Assembly: GCA_904501915.1 (NCBI GenBank)
Contig: CAJGCV010000006.1
Span: 1-37,696 of the forward strand
Length of the DNA: 37,696 nucleotides
Direction of reading: 5' to 3'
Source: an uncultured Akkermansia sp.
GTDB lineage: Bacteria > Verrucomicrobiota > Verrucomicrobiia > Verrucomicrobiales > Akkermansiaceae
This document shows, piece after piece, positions 30,938 to 37,696 of this stretch. The notes under the pieces were generated by a model. The model had not been told where the DNA came from. It was given only the letters and a program-made list of their open reading frames with translations, and did no database searches. The translations under genes and the position numbers were made by a program. The stretch's first letter is position 1. The number at the start of each line of letters is the position of its first letter.

Positions 30938-32122
30938 TCACGTCCGGCTCAGCGTGCTGTGGCTCTCACGGTGGACCTTGATGTTGGGATATACGGCGTA
31001 ACGCCCGGCATCCATGCAGTGATCATTGAAGGCGATAGGCTCGTTCAGCAGCTTACCGTCCTTATCCTTCTGCCAGGTATAGCCGCGAATCTCACGGATG
31101 AGGTTCAGGCTGCGCTTGGTCACGAAGTAACGATATCCGCGCATGGCCTGGAGCTGCTCCGCCTTCTTTGTTGACTTGAAGGCGCCCCACATGTTGAATC
31201 CGTAACGTTTCAGCTCCTCGTTAGTCTTGGGCTCCGCGGAGTCAGCCCACACCCTCACGCTGCGGGGTATGCCCTCCTGCTTCATGGCGGCGGCCATGTC
31301 GGCGTTCAGCATGCCGATGCGGTAGAACACCTCATCCCACCACACCTCACGCTTGCGGTTGTCGGTGAGGCTGTGTACCAGGGCGCTGGTGTCGTTGGTA
31401 AATCCGTAGTCCAGGCCGTAACTCTCGATCATGCCGTCTGGACGGTCCGCCGGAGCGGGCAGGTCATCCACCAGCGTGAACTCCGGGAAGATGAGACCCT
31501 CCAGCTGACCCAGCAGGCCCTTACCATAGACCCTCCACCAGTTCTCATCCTCACGGTTCGCCTCTATCTCCGCCACCTGCTCCTCGGTCAGGAACTCGTT
31601 ATCCAGGTAGGTGCTGTGTATCACCTCCACCCTTTTACGCGTGAGCAGCTTCTCATCAATCCAGGACAGACGTTCCGGGTTGTAGTCCATCAGTATCAGT
31701 CCGGAGGTACGGACGGCCAGCTGCCGGAACGTGTCATATCGTAGGTGGATGGCCTCGTTAAGGAACAGGCGCTTACGTGCGGGGCCTTGCACCTTATCCG
31801 GCTGGTCAGCGCTGAAGAACTCCAGCTTACCGCCACGGGGGTAGGTGTAGGTCAGCTCCGACTGGTTCCAGCGCGGGTCATCCTTCAGGACCGTGCCCCG
31901 GATACGCTCGAAGTCACGGATGGCACCCTTACGCAGATGGGGCAGGCTCTCTGACACCACAGACGTGATGTCACCCGGCACGTCATTGCTCTCCACCAGG
32001 ATATCCAGCAGCTGGAGCATGGCAAAGGTCTTGCCGGAACGCGTGCCGCCCACGTTAACCAGGTAACGCGGATGACGGAGCGCCGCCTGCTGTGTCTTGA
32101 AGAATACCGTAGTAAATGCCAT
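30938..32122 (-). CDS. terL: Terminase large subunit
   Basis: The 394-aa protein has Walker A GGTRSGKT (25-32) and a Walker B-like KRLFLNEA (E123 catalytic, but N122 in place of the usual D). The nuclease domain has acidic residues at D238 (YGLDYGF), D294 (VWADSAE) and D367/D371 (NDHCMDAGRYAV), as in Terminase_3/6C families. It cuts concatemers and drives packaging through the portal. It follows the small subunit by 79 bp and is followed by late promoter A. Length is slightly short, consistent with a compact PBSX-type terminase. The packaging type (pac or cos) is not evident. Confidence 0.92.
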   Translation of the reverse strand: MAFTTVFFKTQQAALRHPRYLVNVGGTRSGKTFAMLQLLDILVESNDVPGDITSVVSESLPHLRKGAIRDFERIRGTVLKDDPRWNQSELTYTYPRGGKLEFFSADQPDKVQGPARKRLFLNEAIHLRYDTFRQLAVRTSGLILMDYNPERLSWIDEKLLTRKRVEVIHSTYLDNEFLTEEQVAEIEANREDENWWRVYGKGLLGQLEGLIFPEFTLVDDLPAPADRPDGMIESYGLDYGFTNDTSALVHSLTDNRKREVWWDEVFYRIGMLNADMAAAMKQEGIPRSVRVWADSAEPKTNEELKRYGFNMWGAFKSTKKAEQLQAMRGYRYFVTKRSLNLIREIRGYTWQKDKDGKLLNEPIAFNDHCMDAGRYAVYPNIKVHRESHSTLSRT

Positions 32123-32201
32123 TTTTCGACTTATAGATATAAGCGGTCAGGTGTTTTCTCGGGGTTTTACGAGACCATGCCTCCAAAAATTCTACCAATA
32201 G

Positions 32202-32744
32202 TTATAAATCGGAGTCGCGCAGGTCCTGTACGGCCTGCCTCTCCTCCTCACTCTTGACCACGATGGGACGTATGATATCCACCTCCGCCGCGATCTCCTG
32301 CTTCTGCCGCCAGCGCTCCGGTTCCATGTTGGTCAGGACGAACTTGGCTGCATCGACATCCGGTGCCACCTGGATAGTCTCACGGCTTGCCGCCACCGGC
32401 TGAGGATCGCCGTAGTACTCGCGGACCTTCTTACCGGTCAGCGGGTCATACTCCACCACCTTGCGGCTGGCCTTCTCCAGGCGCTCCTTCGTGAACTCAT
32501 AGCCGGAGGCGCGCTTCACCAGGGCGTTCTCAACCGTGCGGACGGTGGTCTGGCGGAACACATCACGCGCGCGGGTGATAGCCTCGGCAAATTCGGAAAC
32601 TTTCTGCCAGTTGGTGTACGTTCGTTCAGATATACCCATAGCTTTGCAGAAGTCCTTTACAAGGGCACCACAGGCCTGCGGATAGAGTCCGTTCCGTTCC
32701 ACCCACGCCTCCGCCTCCTTTATCTTTTTTGCCGATAATTTCAT
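32202..32744 (-). CDS. terS: Terminase small subunit
   Basis: The 180-aa protein begins MKLSAKKIKEAEAWVERNGL and has a HTH-like CGALVKDFCKAMGISERTYT-NWQKVSEFAEAITRARD region, typical of small terminases recognising packaging sites. A central helix (TVRTVENALVKRASGYEFTK) drives oligomerisation. The C-terminus (KFVLTNMEPERWRQKQEIAAE) matches the 'P.rw..k' motif common in this family. The gene lies directly upstream of terL. A terminator-like hairpin separates it from the radical SAM gene. Confidence 0.85.
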   Translation of the reverse strand: MKLSAKKIKEAEAWVERNGLYPQACGALVKDFCKAMGISERTYTNWQKVSEFAEAITRARDVFRQTTVRTVENALVKRASGYEFTKERLEKASRKVVEYDPLTGKKVREYYGDPQPVAASRETIQVAPDVDAAKFVLTNMEPERWRQKQEIAAEVDIIRPIVVKSEEERQAVQDLRDSDL

Positions 32745-32766
32745 ACAAAACGCATTAAAACAGCAC

Positions 32767-32790
32767 CAGGCAACCGTCGCTGGCTGCCTG
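32767..32790 (-). terminator. Terminator after radical SAM gene
   Basis: CAGGCAACC (32767-32775) pairs with GGCTGCCTG (32782-32790) with one wobble, loop of six. On the minus strand it is followed by GTGCTGTTTTAATGCGTTTTG, a weak U-tract. It separates the radical SAM transcript from the terminase genes. Confidence 0.6.
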
Positions 32791-32816
32791 TTCCTGTTGA
32801 TTTATATTCTTGATTC

Positions 32817-33593
32817 TCATATATTCAAGTGATCCGGGTCACATTGTTCCGGTAGCAGGGTTACGGACCGGTTGAAGGCCCGCAGGTCCTGCTTTATGTA
32901 AAACGGGACGTTCCAATCGCGACAGATGCCCACAGCATCAGCTATGAACTTCTGCCAGTCTATGCCATTGTCTATGCCCTTATACTGGTTTATCTTGCCA
33001 ATCTTAACATGGTCGATGAACGGTGCCACCTCACGGAGCAGGTTCAATGACTGCTCCGGAATGATGACAGGCTCAAAGGAAACCCATGTCCTGATGCCTG
33101 CCAGTGCCAGGGTATGCAGAGCCTCGATACGGTCCGATGGCAGAGCACCGCCCGGTTCCCATTCCAGGCTGTCCTTCTCATTGTCGAAGGTCAGCGTGGC
33201 GCCTACCTTGATGCGGTCACCGAACAGCTTGAACATATCCAGGTCATGAAGACAACGGCTGCCGCCCTTGGTCAGGATGGCGACCTTATGGCTGTAGCGG
33301 TTCAGTATCTCCAGCACCTTAGTGGTGGTGTCTGGGTTGACATCTGGATAGGGGTCACCGGTGAACGAGAGCAGGATCTGTTTGCCGCAGCCCTGGAACT
33401 TACGGGCCGATGCCTCCAGCTCCAGCCAGTCTATGTCAGCGGAGACAACATCGTGACGGTATTCGGGGTTCCAGTGCTGGAAGATGCGGGGTACGTAACA
33501 ATAGGCGCAGCCGTGGGTGCAGCCTTTGAAATAGTTGAGAGCCAGGGGGCTATACTCCCTTGCTCTGCCGTTTGGTTCATAAATTTTACTCAT
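32817..33593 (-). CDS. Radical SAM protein (SPL-like)
   Basis: The 258-aa protein has the radical SAM cluster motif C25-x3-C29-x2-C32 in KGCTHGCAYCYVPR. Family motifs follow: LLSFTGDPYPDVNPDTT, VAILTKGGSRC, IKVGATLTFDN and RTWVSFEPVI, which fit the spore-photoproduct-lyase-like branch of small phage and bacterial radical SAM enzymes. It would bind a 4Fe-4S cluster and cleave SAM to a 5'-deoxyadenosyl radical; the substrate is unknown. It has its own near-perfect promoter and a terminator, unlike its packed neighbours. A nucleic-acid repair or base-modification role is plausible but unproven. Confidence 0.8.
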   Translation of the reverse strand: MSKIYEPNGRAREYSPLALNYFKGCTHGCAYCYVPRIFQHWNPEYRHDVVSADIDWLELEASARKFQGCGKQILLSFTGDPYPDVNPDTTTKVLEILNRYSHKVAILTKGGSRCLHDLDMFKLFGDRIKVGATLTFDNEKDSLEWEPGGALPSDRIEALHTLALAGIRTWVSFEPVIIPEQSLNLLREVAPFIDHVKIGKINQYKGIDNGIDWQKFIADAVGICRDWNVPFYIKQDLRAFNRSVTLLPEQCDPDHLNI

Positions 33594-33615
33594 AATTTCG
33601 GTTTTTAATTACTTT

Positions 33616-33646
33616 CAAATTTAACAATAATATCCACATTATCAAA
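33616..33646 (-). promoter_or_regulatory. Strong promoter of the radical SAM gene
   Basis: Minus strand: TTTG (33643-33646), 19 nt, TAAATTTG (33616-33623). Both boxes and the spacing match the Bacteroidetes consensus. It lies between the methyltransferase-fold gene stop (33657) and the radical SAM ATG (33593). Confidence 0.8.
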
Positions 33647-33656
33647 CAATTATGCA

Positions 33657-34196
33657 CTATTTTTTTATGTAAAAATACTTTTTTCTGCCAAGAAAGAAAC
33701 CGGTGGCGTGCTCATAGCCGTAGTCTGCGAGATACGACCACAGCGCATCATTGGCGTGTGCATTGATGAGCGTGGGTATCTTCTTGATCATTGCGTGGGT
33801 GAATCCGGCTCTCTCCAGCAGCTGGTCGGAGGTCCTGCCGAACATACTCTGTATATCGGTACAGATTATATAACCGCCAAAGTCATGCTCAATGACGAAG
33901 TTCAGCTGATTGAAGCAGGAGCCGTAGGCGTCGATGTCGATGATGTCAAACTGCGAGAGGTCCAGACTGGGCAGGAACTTCATGTTATCACCACCCAGGG
34001 CCAGCGGGTTTTTGCCGCGTTCCTTCTCGATGGACAGCATACGGATGTTGACGTCGGTGCGCTTCTTTACCTCGGACCACAGCAGCGACTTGCCGGCAAA
34101 GAGCTCCAGCACCGTCACCGTGTCCTTGCCGGTCTCGGCTACAACCTGAAGGCGCAAGCGTACCTTCGCATCAAAATGTGAGTTGTCCGTTTTCAT
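33657..34196 (-). CDS. SAM-dependent methyltransferase-fold protein
   Basis: The 179-aa protein has a Rossmann motif I (VLELFAGKSLLWSEVKK, 29-45), an acidic motif II (MLSIEKERGKN), and DIIDIDAYGSCFNQLNFVI as a motif IV region, then VLER-type helices and a C-terminal KKYFYIKK. There is no N/D-PP-Y/F motif. Possible roles include tRNA or small-molecule methylation, or a non-catalytic SAM-binding regulator. It overlaps the ParB-like gene by one base (TGATG), so they are produced together. Confidence 0.65.
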   Translation of the reverse strand: MKTDNSHFDAKVRLRLQVVAETGKDTVTVLELFAGKSLLWSEVKKRTDVNIRMLSIEKERGKNPLALGGDNMKFLPSLDLSQFDIIDIDAYGSCFNQLNFVIEHDFGGYIICTDIQSMFGRTSDQLLERAGFTHAMIKKIPTLINAHANDALWSYLADYGYEHATGFFLGRKKYFYIKK

Positions 34197-34780
34197 CAGT
34201 TAGCTGCCGTTTCAATTTCCACAAACTTCAAATCCATGACGGCGGACAGAGCCTCCACCACCTCGGCGTGCCGGGTGATGTCATAAGAGAGCAGGATGTG
34301 GTGCTTCTTATATGCCTTCAGGTCCTTTGTCTCCATCTTCTCGCCCGGCTGCTCCTCGTTCTCGTTGCCGTCGAAGTCAGGGATGCCCCAGTCGCCGAAC
34401 TGCACATCTTTCCAGTCGGAACCGAGAACATCCGTGTCCCACTGGCCGAAGCTGCCATTGTCCTTCATGGCGCGGCGTATCACGGTCTGGCGGTCCTCAT
34501 CCGTCTCCGGATAGTATATCACGCAGGGCGCGGTCTCGCGTCCATTGGTAATACAGCCCTCATGTCGTAGGTTCCCGGCAAAGGTAAGGAAGGTCACCTT
34601 ATCCAGAGGCACCACCAGCAGCGGACGGTCCTCCAGGAAGTCGGGATCCTCCTCGATGCTGGCGGCGGTACGGTCAATATCCTGCTGCGTCCATGTCCTG
34701 GGATTACGCGGCAGCCAATCAAGCTGTCCTTCATTCAGGACCACCTGACTCAGTCTCAATACTTTGTTTTCTTTTCTCAT
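34196..34780 (-). CDS. ParB-like nuclease-domain protein
   Basis: The 194-aa protein resembles mobile-element ParB/sulfiredoxin-fold proteins. It starts with RKENKVLRLSQVVLNEGQLDWLPRNPR, followed by IEEDPDFLEDRPLLVVPL and LTFAGNLRHEGCI and VIYYPETDEDRQTVIRRAMKDNGSFGQWD. The 'GN.R' motif (here AGNLRHEGC) is the fold's phosphate-binding site. The C-terminal half is charged and unlike ParB. Plausible roles are DNA modification or CTP-dependent DNA binding. It shares ATGA overlap with the HTH gene upstream. Confidence 0.65.
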   Translation of the reverse strand: MRKENKVLRLSQVVLNEGQLDWLPRNPRTWTQQDIDRTAASIEEDPDFLEDRPLLVVPLDKVTFLTFAGNLRHEGCITNGRETAPCVIYYPETDEDRQTVIRRAMKDNGSFGQWDTDVLGSDWKDVQFGDWGIPDFDGNENEEQPGEKMETKDLKAYKKHHILLSYDITRHAEVVEALSAVMDLKFVEIETAAN

Positions 34781-35196
34781 GACTTGTTATTTTGTTTTTG
34801 CTTGCGTCTTTTTCTCTCCACCCTGCCGTCCAGATTCACGCGAATATTGGTGAGAGGCGGTAAATTATACAGCAGACGGCGCCGTTCACGCTGGTACATC
34901 AACCGGCGGGTATTGCTGAGCTTGGCTCTGCTCTCCGGAGTCCATTTGGGCTTCCAGTCTTTCTTTTTCTCGGGCGGCCTGCGACCATCCCTGAAGGCGG
35001 CATCTGTTAATATCCTGGAGCGCTGATCATGATATACCTCGCGTTTATCCGAGAACTTAAGCCCCAGAGCCTTAGCTTTTCTCATGATGGTGTTGACACT
35101 GCATCCCATCCTTTCTGCAATATCTTTGTTCAGCATATACGGGTACATATCCCGCAGCTGCCTGTCATGCTCCTCTGTCCATGTATATGGTTTCAT
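34777..35196 (-). CDS. HTH DNA-binding protein
   Basis: The 139-aa protein has an N-terminal HTH (PYTWTEEHDRQLRDMYPYM, NKDIAERMGCSVNTIMRKAK), a homeodomain/SANT-like arrangement. The C-terminal part is very basic (RRPPEKKKDWKPKWTPESRA and VERKRRKQKQNNKS) and contains a SRAKLSNTRRLMYQ segment like NUMOD-type DNA-binding helices. It may be a transcription factor or a recombination accessory. It is one possible candidate for the late activator. It overlaps both neighbours by 4 bp. Confidence 0.65.
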   Translation of the reverse strand: MKPYTWTEEHDRQLRDMYPYMLNKDIAERMGCSVNTIMRKAKALGLKFSDKREVYHDQRSRILTDAAFRDGRRPPEKKKDWKPKWTPESRAKLSNTRRLMYQRERRRLLYNLPPLTNIRVNLDGRVERKRRKQKQNNKS

Positions 35197-35756
35197 TTTT
35201 GATTGTTTTTAGCTGATATTCTTATCGGAAGTCCCGCCACCTCCCATGCCAGCAGTGCGGCATCCCTAACCTCCTGGTTGGTACGTGCCGGCAGGCCGGG
35301 CATGAACAGGGCGGCCTCCTCATGTGTTATCTTTCCGTCCTTACCTCTCCACAGCTTACGCAGCGGCTGCTGCATCATTACCGGTAGGCCCATATTCTCG
35401 CAGCACTCGCGCAGATGGCGGGCGGTAGCGTGACACATACCCACGCTGCGCCCCTTAGCGGCGCATACTCCCTTCGAGTCGTGTCTATTGTAGTGCCAGT
35501 TGACGCTGAAATCGCTGTCCTCTATAACCACCAGGACAGTCATCGGTTCCTGGGCGTGCTCCTGCTTCAGTAAGTTGAGATAAACAAGCACTCCGGGGAA
35601 GTCCAGCGCCTCGGCGTGGAGGATGCAACGGCCCTGCCTGTCTATGACCACCAGCCCGGACTTATCCACGTCCGGGTCTATGCCTACATAGTAGCGGGGA
35701 TGTGCTATACCTGCGTTGCCTTGTATGTTGCTCTTATGAATATGCGGCAGATTCAT
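35193..35756 (-). CDS. RuvC-like Holliday junction resolvase
   Basis: The 187-aa protein has an RNase H-fold layout: GIDPDVDKSG (D27), LVVIEDSD (E79), the motif GRSVGMCHATARHLRE, LRKLWRGKDGKITHEEA, and RDAALLAWE (D165). These match RuvC catalytic acids and the conserved 'GK.ithe' segment. It would resolve branched intermediates of phage replication before packaging. It overlaps the ASCH-like gene by ATGA. The family call is fairly secure; the exact substrate is inferred. Confidence 0.8.
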   Translation of the reverse strand: MNLPHIHKSNIQGNAGIAHPRYYVGIDPDVDKSGLVVIDRQGRCILHAEALDFPGVLVYLNLLKQEHAQEPMTVLVVIEDSDFSVNWHYNRHDSKGVCAAKGRSVGMCHATARHLRECCENMGLPVMMQQPLRKLWRGKDGKITHEEAALFMPGLPARTNQEVRDAALLAWEVAGLPIRISAKNNQK

Positions 35757-36367
35757 TCCAGGTTTTTTAAAATGAAAGAATAAACAACAGACCAGGGATT
35801 CTGATGCCAGACGGGTCTCTTGCTCACTTTGTCAATAAGATAGGCAAACGCCTCCTGTGGCGTATTATGCACGTCCTCGACCCTCTTAACTCCAATACCT
35901 GGAACATAGACTCCGGGCACATAATAGAAGTTACGTGCACCTGGGGCGTGATACTCCTCAATGATGCCCTCTTTCAAACAATCATCATCAGAGATATTCT
36001 GTAAGCGTTCGATCCGGCGGTCAGATATCTCAATGCCAGAAGGCATCAAGTCAGCCCGCACATACATCTTATTGCTGTACCCTGCCGAATCCTCGCAGGT
36101 ATGGTCCAGCCATTCCGGGGCCAGAAAGCCACGCTTGTTCAGAGCTTTATAACTCTCAGCAATCGCCACCACCTCGCCGACCTTATACTTGGCAACCTTG
36201 TCTAATATGATGTTCCAATCGGTGCCGCCGACGTTATCATCCTCCCAGAGTTCCTCCAGCGCGGCCTGCGTATCATAATCATCGATGATACGGCGCGTCA
36301 TCGTCTTGCGGCCTGCGTGCACGGCCTGCGTGAGGCAAAACCTGTCATTAAACATTATCTTCTGCAT
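35753..36367 (-). CDS. ASCH-like domain protein
   Basis: The 204-aa protein begins MQKIMFNDRFCLTQAVHAGR then KTMTRRIIDD, the N-terminal motif of phage ASCH/PUA-like proteins (L-T-x-A-V-x-x-G-x-K-T-x-T-R-R). YKVGEVVAIAESY is the matching beta segment, and DDDCLKEGI and W.SVVYSFIL follow later. ASCH domains bind RNA or nucleotides; some are nucleases. The function here is unknown. Confidence 0.7.
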   Translation of the reverse strand: MQKIMFNDRFCLTQAVHAGRKTMTRRIIDDYDTQAALEELWEDDNVGGTDWNIILDKVAKYKVGEVVAIAESYKALNKRGFLAPEWLDHTCEDSAGYSNKMYVRADLMPSGIEISDRRIERLQNISDDDCLKEGIIEEYHAPGARNFYYVPGVYVPGIGVKRVEDVHNTPQEAFAYLIDKVSKRPVWHQNPWSVVYSFILKNLE

Positions 36368-36415
36368 ATCTGTGTGGTTCTTTCCATTTGTTCAACATCC
36401 ACTGAGGTTTACCAT

Positions 36416-36616
36416 TCAGTAATCAATCTTAAACGGCCCGGTCAGGCCATGTTTGTTATCATAAATCTTCATCCGGCGGCAATCTCCGTTACAGCCCACC
36501 GTCAGGTGTATGCCGTTACCCATCCAGCCGCTCCTGGCGTAACAATGCCCGTAGCCGTAGTTACGGCACGCGCGGCGGTGATCCCGCCTCTCACTTGGTT
36601 CCTTCTGCTGCTCCAT
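36416..36616 (-). CDS. Small cysteine-rich protein (66 aa)
   Basis: The 66-aa protein begins MEQQKEPSERRDHRRACRNY. It has four cysteines and aromatic/glycine residues (CRNYGYGHCYARSGWMG; VGCNGDCRRMKIYD), suggesting a small metal- or disulfide-stabilised fold. Its start lies inside the end of the upstream gene (26-bp overlap). No family recognised. Confidence 0.5.
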   Translation of the reverse strand: MEQQKEPSERRDHRRACRNYGYGHCYARSGWMGNGIHLTVGCNGDCRRMKIYDNKHGLTGPFKIDY

Positions 36617-37097
36617 AGCCTTTCGCCTCCATTCGTCCCTGGGCCAGTGCCATCTTCACTGCCTCGTAATGTTCACCTCCCTTGCGTACTCCGTCCAGCC
36701 CCACACGGTCCGGATAGCTCATTATATACGTCAGGAACTTGTGCATCATCTGGTCATCGGTGCCCGTTCTGGTTACGGCTGCATAGATGAGGTCCAGCAG
36801 TATCTCCGCATCACGTCCGAAACTCTCCTGCTCCTTATCCTCCAGCGCACGTGTCGCGCCACGGAACGACCTGATATGGTACATCGCGGCCTTGTAGTGT
36901 CGTTTCTGTTCCTGACGCATGGTGTAGCCGCGCTCGCGGTTCCTTTCCTCGCACTCCGTCCAGAGCGTCTCCAGCACATCGGCCACCTCAAACGTCATGT
37001 TTGTCAGCAGCCGTGCCAGGTACTCGCGTTTCTTCTGCCACTCCGGCATGCCGTCAAGGTCGTGCAGCACCCTGTTCATTGATTCCTTCTTTTCCAT
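36591..37097 (-). CDS. Hypothetical helical protein (168 aa)
   Basis: The 168-aa protein is entirely helical and highly charged: MNRVLHDLDGMPEWQKKREY, EVADVLETLWTECEERNRER, RHYKAAMYHIRSFRGATRAL and AEILLDLIYAAVTRTGTDDQ. No motif identifies it. It overlaps the DnaA-like gene by 44 bp and precedes the cysteine-rich gene. Probably an accessory or regulatory protein of the middle operon. Confidence 0.6.
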   Translation of the reverse strand: MEKKESMNRVLHDLDGMPEWQKKREYLARLLTNMTFEVADVLETLWTECEERNRERGYTMRQEQKRHYKAAMYHIRSFRGATRALEDKEQESFGRDAEILLDLIYAAVTRTGTDDQMMHKFLTYIMSYPDRVGLDGVRKGGEHYEAVKMALAQGRMEAKGYGAAEGTK

Positions 37098-37383
37098 TTA
37101 TCGCATTATTAAATCTTTTTTCTATTTCGATTTCCAGCCGCCAGCCTTTCTCATCGTCCTTCATCGCGTCCAGGGTCTTTATTCCGTGCAGCAGTGTGGC
37201 GTGGTCAAGTCTTAACTCGCGAGCTGCAAAGCTGTTGGAATAGCCATGCCGCAAGAGTTCACGTCCTATCATCCAGCGCAGGGCAGGGAGCGGGCACTTT
37301 CTCTGCCTGCTGATTATCGACCTTGTGGAGAATCCGCTAACAGCGGCCATAATCGACAATAAATCCTTTGTCAGTGGTGTCAT
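37054..37383 (-). CDS. DnaA domain IV-like HTH protein
   Basis: The 109-aa protein resembles only the C-terminal DNA-binding domain of DnaA: FSTRSIISRQRKCPLPALRW, then MIGRELLRHGYSNSFAAREL and RLDHATLLHGIKTL, the counterpart of the 'GxRDHTTVxxA' signature. No AAA+ part is present. It could bind DnaA boxes without ATPase activity, either blocking host initiation or directing initiation at the phage. It is coupled to 37380-37532 by ATGA and to 36591-37097 by overlap. Confidence 0.65.
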   Translation of the reverse strand: MTPLTKDLLSIMAAVSGFSTRSIISRQRKCPLPALRWMIGRELLRHGYSNSFAARELRLDHATLLHGIKTLDAMKDDEKGWRLEIEIEKRFNNAINGKEGINEQGAARP

Positions 37384-37532
37384 TGTTCCGGTTCTTTCCT
37401 TTGCAAGCGTTTAAGAGCAATACGGGCACGCCTGAGACGGTTGTACTCCGTCAGGTCATCCGGTCTCATGCTGACCGTGAGCCCGAGCAGGCCCAGCAGC
37501 GCATCCCTGTCGTCATTGCTTATCTTGTACAT
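37380..37532 (-). CDS. Small helical protein (50 aa)
   Basis: The 50-aa protein starts at ATG 37530-37532 (MYKISNDDRDALLGLLGLTV) and stops at TGA 37380-37382, overlapping the next ATG. It is helical with a basic C-terminus (RLRRARIALKRLQRKEPEQ). The gene begins one base after the methyltransferase stop. Its position and size fit a conserved Bacteroidetes phage family, but the function is unknown. Confidence 0.55.
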   Translation of the reverse strand: MYKISNDDRDALLGLLGLTVSMRPDDLTEYNRLRRARIALKRLQRKEPEQ

Positions 37533-37533
37533 A

Positions 37534-37696
37534 TCATTTCAGTCTATCAACAATAAGCTGCTCTCGGCGGCTAAGCGGCACATGAACGGCAGCTTTGGCG
37601 GCAGCTTTGGCGGCAGCTTTGGCGGCAGCTTTGGCGGCAGCTTTGGCGGCAGCTTTGGCGGCAGCTTTGGCGGCAGCTTTGGCGGCAGCTTTGGCG
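37534..37696 (-). CDS. Phage DNA methyltransferase (C-terminal part, crosses contig junction)
   Basis: This is the C-terminal continuation of the methyltransferase that starts at 849. It enters from the right edge in the Ala-Ala-Lys-Ala repeat frame and ends AAVHVPLSRREQLIVDRLK followed by TGA at 37534-37536. The closing LSRREQLIVDRL motif looks like a conserved tail that follows an alanine/lysine-rich helical linker. The true number of 12-bp units joining the halves cannot be known from this contig, because both ends lie in the repeat. The stop codon is separated by one base from the ATG of the next leftward gene (37530-37532), so the two are probably co-translated. Confidence 0.75.
   Translation of the reverse strand, partial: AKAAAKAAAKAAAKAAAKAAAKAAAKAAAKAAAKAAVHVPLSRREQLIVDRLK
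37588..37696. repeat. 12-bp tandem repeat at right contig end
   Basis: About nine copies of the same 12-bp unit as at positions 1-121, in the same orientation and phase with respect to the methyltransferase frame. Direct terminal redundancy confined to a low-complexity repeat is what an assembler leaves when it breaks a circular genome at an unspannable repeat; it is not good evidence for a packaged terminal repeat. Confidence 0.95.

Noticed and set aside
32123..32201. Short TCTCG/CGAGA hairpin between terminase genes as a terminator
   Set aside because: The stem is only 5 bp with no U-tract, and termination there would cut off the large subunit.

Overview
The window is almost certainly the complete, circular genome of a temperate tailed (siphovirus-like) phage of a Bacteroidales host, about 37.6 kb, opened inside a 12-bp tandem repeat. 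Both ends carry the same repeat, and the reading frame entering it at the left end (a phage DNA methyltransferase) continues into a conserved-looking C-terminus at the right end. The host assignment rests on promoters of the Bacteroidetes form (TTG, about 20 nt, TAnnTTTG), on A-rich leaders without a Shine-Dalgarno sequence before start codons, on PcfJ/PcfK-type proteins, on a CTnDOT-like integrase, and on BspA-type leucine-rich-repeat fibres. The genus is not determined.

Layout. The only rightward genes are the repressor-like HTH gene (8810-9172), a second regulator (9225-9542) and the tyrosine integrase (9744-10931). Between them lies an attP whose core is the 3' half of a tRNA-Pro(GGG) gene, flanked by three identical candidate integrase arm sites. 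Everything else is leftward. From the divergent early promoter at 8734-8766 run small regulators and membrane or zinc-ribbon-like proteins, an Erf-type annealing protein and a PD-(D/E)XK exonuclease. Next come an O-like replication initiator carrying four palindromic iterons and an AT-rich stretch (candidate origin, 5326-5455), then PcfK and PcfJ. A promoter with a structured leader follows, then a Gly-X repeat protein, and the methyltransferase across the contig junction. From the right end the same direction continues with a DnaA domain IV-like protein, an ASCH-like protein, a RuvC-like resolvase, a HTH protein, a ParB-like protein, a methyltransferase-fold protein and a separately promoted radical SAM enzyme.

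The late region runs from about 32.8 kb down to 12.5 kb: terminase subunits, tail genes with a 902-aa tape measure, then a fused protease-scaffold, major capsid, portal, collagen-like and LRR fibres, and a lysis cassette (holin candidate, M15 endolysin, putative u-spanin). Tail genes come before capsid genes, and capsid before portal, which is not the usual order. Two late promoters, one after the large terminase gene and one between tail and capsid blocks, share an identical 22-nt upstream element at exactly the same distance from their -7 boxes. This looks like the binding site of an unidentified late activator and is the most interesting regulatory signal here. Between lysis genes and integrase sits a small, more AT-rich cassette of unknown genes with its own promoter and terminator, which looks like lysogenic cargo (morons).

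All functional calls come from reading motifs and gene context; no database search was run.
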